The position numbers were made by a program, and so were the translations under genes. Below are positions 61,822 to 64,000 of a stretch of 64,000 nt of DNA, in pieces (the first letter of the stretch is position 1; each line of letters opens with the position of its first letter). The notes beneath the pieces were generated by a model. The model was not told the DNA's origin. It worked only from the letters and a program-made list of their open reading frames with translations, and did no database searches. The stretch is from Cellulomonas phragmiteti (GTDB lineage Bacteria > Actinomycetota > Actinomycetes > Actinomycetales > Cellulomonadaceae), in NCBI RefSeq assembly GCF_016862775.1, contig NZ_BONP01000017.1, positions 1 to 64,000 of the forward strand, given 5' to 3'.

Positions 61822-62802
61822 GTGCGCGCCTGGCACGTCACCGCCCACGGGGAGCCGGCGGACGTCCTGCGGCTCGTCGACCTGCCCGACCCCGTCGCGG
61901 GCGACGGGCAGGTGCTCGTGCGGGTGCGGGCGGTGGCCGTGAACTTCCCCGACGTGCTGCTCGCGCGTGGGGAGTACCAGGTGCGCCCGCCGCTGCCGTT
62001 CGTGCCCGGCATCGAGCTCTGCGGCGAGGTCCTCGCCGTCGGCGCCGGCGTCACGCACGTGACCGTCGGGCAGCGGGTCGTCGGCTCCCACATCGGGGTG
62101 CTCGCCGAGCTCGCGGTGCTCGACGCCCACGAGGTGTTCCCGGCGCCAGACGCGCTCGACGACGCCCAGGCGTCCGCCTTCACCATCGCCTACCAGACCG
62201 GGTGGTTCGGCCTGCACCGGCGGGCGGCGCTCCAGCCGGGGGAGACCCTGCTCGTGCACGCCGCGGCGGGCGGGGTGGGCACCGCCGCGGTGCAGCTCGG
62301 CGCCGCGGCCGGTGCCCGCGTCATCGGGGTCGTCGGCAGCGCCGCCAAGGCCGACGCCGCGCGCGCCGCCGGTGCGGACGTCGTCATCGACCGGTCCACG
62401 CAGGACGTCGCCGAGGCCGTGCGGGCCGAGACGGGCGGCGCCGGGGTGGACGTGGTCTACGACCCCGTCGGCGGGGACGCGTTCGCCGCGTCGACCAGGT
62501 GCGTCGCCCTCGAGGGGCGGATCGTCGTCGTCGGGTTCGCCGGCGGGACCCTCCAGGACATCCGCGCGGCGCACCTGCTGGTGAAGAACTACACGGTCCA
62601 CGGCCTGCACTGGGGGCTCTACGCGCGTGTCCGCCCCGAGCTCGTCACCGCCGCGCACGTCGAGCTGACCCGCCTCGCGGACACCGGCGCCGTCGTCCCG
62701 CAGGTCAGCGACGTGGTCCCGTTCACCGCCGCGGCCGACGCGGTCGCCCGGCTCGCCGGCGGCACCACGACGGGCCGCCTCGTGGTCCGCGTCCAGGACT
62801 GA
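61822..62802 (+). CDS. Quinone-oxidoreductase-like zinc-independent MDR dehydrogenase
   Basis: A 326-residue medium-chain reductase of the NADPH:quinone oxidoreductase type. It has the N-terminal GroES-like domain (VRAVAVNFPDVLLARGEYQ, PFVPGIELCGEV) and a Rossmann domain with LLVHAAAGGVGTAAVQLG, followed by DVVYDPVGGD and IVVVGFAGG. Zinc ligands of alcohol dehydrogenases are absent. The GTG start is 5 nt after the tetR stop. Confidence 0.9.
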   Translation: MRAWHVTAHGEPADVLRLVDLPDPVAGDGQVLVRVRAVAVNFPDVLLARGEYQVRPPLPFVPGIELCGEVLAVGAGVTHVTVGQRVVGSHIGVLAELAVLDAHEVFPAPDALDDAQASAFTIAYQTGWFGLHRRAALQPGETLLVHAAAGGVGTAAVQLGAAAGARVIGVVGSAAKADAARAAGADVVIDRSTQDVAEAVRAETGGAGVDVVYDPVGGDAFAASTRCVALEGRIVVVGFAGGTLQDIRAAHLLVKNYTVHGLHWGLYARVRPELVTAAHVELTRLADTGAVVPQVSDVVPFTAAADAVARLAGGTTTGRLVVRVQD

Positions 62803-62812
62803 CGGGACGACG

Positions 62813-63544
62813 ATGACCCGGCTCGACGGACGCGTAGCCCTCGTCTCCGGCGGCGCCCGCGGCCTCGGCGCCGCGTACGTGCGCGCCCTGCACGGCTGCG
62901 GCGCGAGCGTGGTGATCGCGGACCTGCTCGACGACGAGGGAGCGGCGCTCGCGGACGAGCTGGGGGAGCGCGCGCTGTTCGTGCACCTCGACGTGACGTC
63001 GGAGGAGAGCTGGGCGGACGCGGTGGCGGCCGCGGTCGGGCTCGGCGGGGTGGACGTGCTGGTCAACAACGCCGGGATCGCGAACGCCGGCCGGATCGAG
63101 CGGTACGGCCGGGAGCAGTGGGACGCCGTGATCGCGGTCAACCTCACCGGGACCTACCTCGGTGTGCGCGCGGTCGTGCCCGTCATGAAGGCGGCCCGAC
63201 GCGGGTCGATCATCAACATCTCGTCGGTCGAGGGGATGCGCGGCGACGCGGCCCTGCACGGGTACGTCGCGTCGAAGTTCGGGGTGCGCGGGCTCACCAA
63301 GTCCCTCGCGGTCGAGCTCGGCGCCGACGGCATCCGCGTCAACTCGGTGCACCCCGGCTTCGTCCTGACGCCGATGACCCAGGGGCTCGACGTGACGCGC
63401 CAGCGCATCCCGCTCGGGCGGCCCGCGGTGCCGGACGACGTCGTGGGCGCCGTGCTGTTCCTCGCGGGGGACGGGTCCGCGTACGTGACGGGCACCGAGC
63501 TCGTGGTCGACGGCGGCATGATCGCGGGCGTCCCGCACGCGTGA
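62813..63544 (+). CDS. SDR-family oxidoreductase
   Basis: A 243-residue short-chain dehydrogenase: SGGARGLG (cofactor), NNAGI, NISSVEG (Ser), YVASK (Tyr, Lys) and the terminal VTGTELVVDGG. In style it is closest to 3-alpha-(20-beta)-hydroxysteroid dehydrogenase-like enzymes. It begins 10 nt after the QOR gene and ends the operon before a very strong hairpin. Two SDRs, one MDR and a LivG-type transporter together suggest catabolism of an imported carboxylic or cyclic compound (inference). Confidence 0.9.
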   Translation: MTRLDGRVALVSGGARGLGAAYVRALHGCGASVVIADLLDDEGAALADELGERALFVHLDVTSEESWADAVAAAVGLGGVDVLVNNAGIANAGRIERYGREQWDAVIAVNLTGTYLGVRAVVPVMKAARRGSIINISSVEGMRGDAALHGYVASKFGVRGLTKSLAVELGADGIRVNSVHPGFVLTPMTQGLDVTRQRIPLGRPAVPDDVVGAVLFLAGDGSAYVTGTELVVDGGMIAGVPHA

Positions 63545-63628
63545 GGACGACGCCGGGACCGGCGTCTGCGCTCTCGGGACGTAGGCCGGACCGACCCGGG
63601 CCGAGCGTGATGTGCCACAGAGCCGAGG

Positions 63629-63689
63629 GTGACTGGATTGCTCTCTCGCGCCCTCGTCACCCAGGGGCGTGAGAGAGCAATCCAGTCAC
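63629..63689. terminator. Long-stem terminator after the SDR operon
   Basis: Two arms (left gtgactggattgctctctcg, beginning at 63629) pair over about 25 bp with one or two G-T wobbles and a ~9-nt loop. This is the longest hairpin in the window. It separates the operon from the ABC transporter gene. Confidence 0.85.
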
Positions 63690-63709
63690 GGGACTGCGTT
63701 CGCGGACAT

Positions 63710-63723
63710 ACCGTCTGGTCGGT
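63710..63723. promoter_or_regulatory. TetR-type operator before the ABC transporter gene
   Basis: ACCGTCTGGTCGGT differs from the site at 60363 by one base. TACTGT (63732-63737) is a plausible -10, so the operator lies in the -35 region. Confidence 0.65.
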
Positions 63724-63765
63724 TTCTCCTGTACTGTCGCAGCACGCCGACACGACGGAGTGCCG

Positions 63766-64000
63766 ATGCCAGAACGGGAAGCCCCCGCGGGCGCGGGTGC
63801 GATGCGACTGCAGGTCCGCGGACTGACCGTGCGCTTCGGCGGTCTCGCGGCACTCACCGACGTCGACCTCGACGTCGCCGAGAGCCAGGTCGTCGGCCTC
63901 ATCGGGCCGAACGGCGCGGGCAAGACCACCGTGTTCAACGCCGTGAGCGGGCTCGTCCGCACCGCCGCCGGGACCATCACCGTCGCGGGCCGCCCTGCAC
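63766..64000 (+). CDS. ABC transporter ATP-binding protein, LivG type (partial at window edge)
   Basis: The first 78 codons of an ABC ATPase that runs past the window. After a short leader ([12 protein letters not shown]), the frame reads [20 protein letters not shown] and the Walker [10 protein letters not shown], followed by [20 protein letters not shown]. The VRFGGLAAL and NAVSGL wording is typical of LivG subunits of branched-chain amino acid type importers. ATG 63766 has GGAG 5 nt upstream. Its operator matches that of the SDR operon, so the transporter likely brings in the operon's substrate. Confidence 0.88.
   Translation, partial: MPEREAPAGAGAMRLQVRGLTVRFGGLAALTDVDLDVAESQVVGLIGPNGAGKTTVFNAVSGLVRTAAGTITVAGRPA

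Noticed and set aside
1..64000. CRISPR arrays, insertion sequences or transposase genes
   Set aside because: No regularly spaced direct repeats, Cas genes or transposase-like proteins were seen; the only mobile elements supported are the two inteins.

Overview
The window is chromosomal DNA from a very GC-rich actinobacterium. Gene order and protein style fit a Cellulomonas-like member of the Micrococcales; this is inferred from content, since no database search was possible. It lies beside the replication origin: rsmG-parA-parB with five parS sites is at the left end, and the block out to the tRNA nucleotidyltransferase matches the origin-proximal order known from mycobacteria (gid-parA-parB ... 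trxA-trxB ... murJ - DUF6049 - Nudix - pcnA).

Left to right: 0-5.3 kb holds chromosome segregation genes and parS. 5.5-15.7 kb is a leftward run: Nudix hydrolase, DUF6049 protein, MurJ flippase, pseudokinase, thioredoxin reductase and thioredoxin, then an aminotransferase and a D-Ala-D-Ala ligase. 15.9-17.4 kb is a tRNA nucleotidyltransferase. 17.4-29.8 kb is an unusual array of four SigE-type sigma factor genes. Each overlaps a gene for a single-pass membrane protein with a large outer domain, and each is preceded by the same promoter motif (CAACCC, 15 bases, CGTYNT). Between the copies lie a LOV-GAF-SpoIIE photoreceptor phosphatase, an MFS exporter, a DUF559-like protein and three copies of a ~41-bp inverted repeat. 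29.9-31.7 kb is padR-ino1 with a PadR operator.

32-45.3 kb is housekeeping: a PASTA penicillin-binding protein, the rpsF-ssb-rpsR-rplI operon, a Tat-exported protein next to a DUF1906 protein, a MATE exporter, and dnaB split by two inteins. The first intein has alanine at position 1 and the W/C/T residues of class 3 inteins. 45.8-49.1 kb encodes a lipoprotein and a secreted metzincin-type protease.

49.9-52.4 kb is a bacterial Ro ribonucleoprotein locus: two Y-RNA-like RNAs, each carrying a circularly permuted tRNA-like module, upstream of a Ro60 (TROVE) gene. 52.4-57.2 kb is accessory DNA with a 24-bp direct repeat around a phosphotransferase gene, gene debris, RidA, a SnoaL/TetR divergent pair, small membrane proteins and a methyltransferase. 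57.5-60.2 kb holds a PrsW-type membrane protein with a nuclease-toxin-like C-terminus, followed by a small candidate immunity gene with a 4-nt overlap. 60.4-64 kb is a TetR-controlled oxidoreductase operon; its operator recurs in front of a LivG-type ABC transporter gene that runs off the window.

Most exact starts are inferred from ribosome-binding sites, with frequent GTG and one TTG start. Many neighbouring genes overlap by 1-14 nt, which indicates operons with coupled translation.
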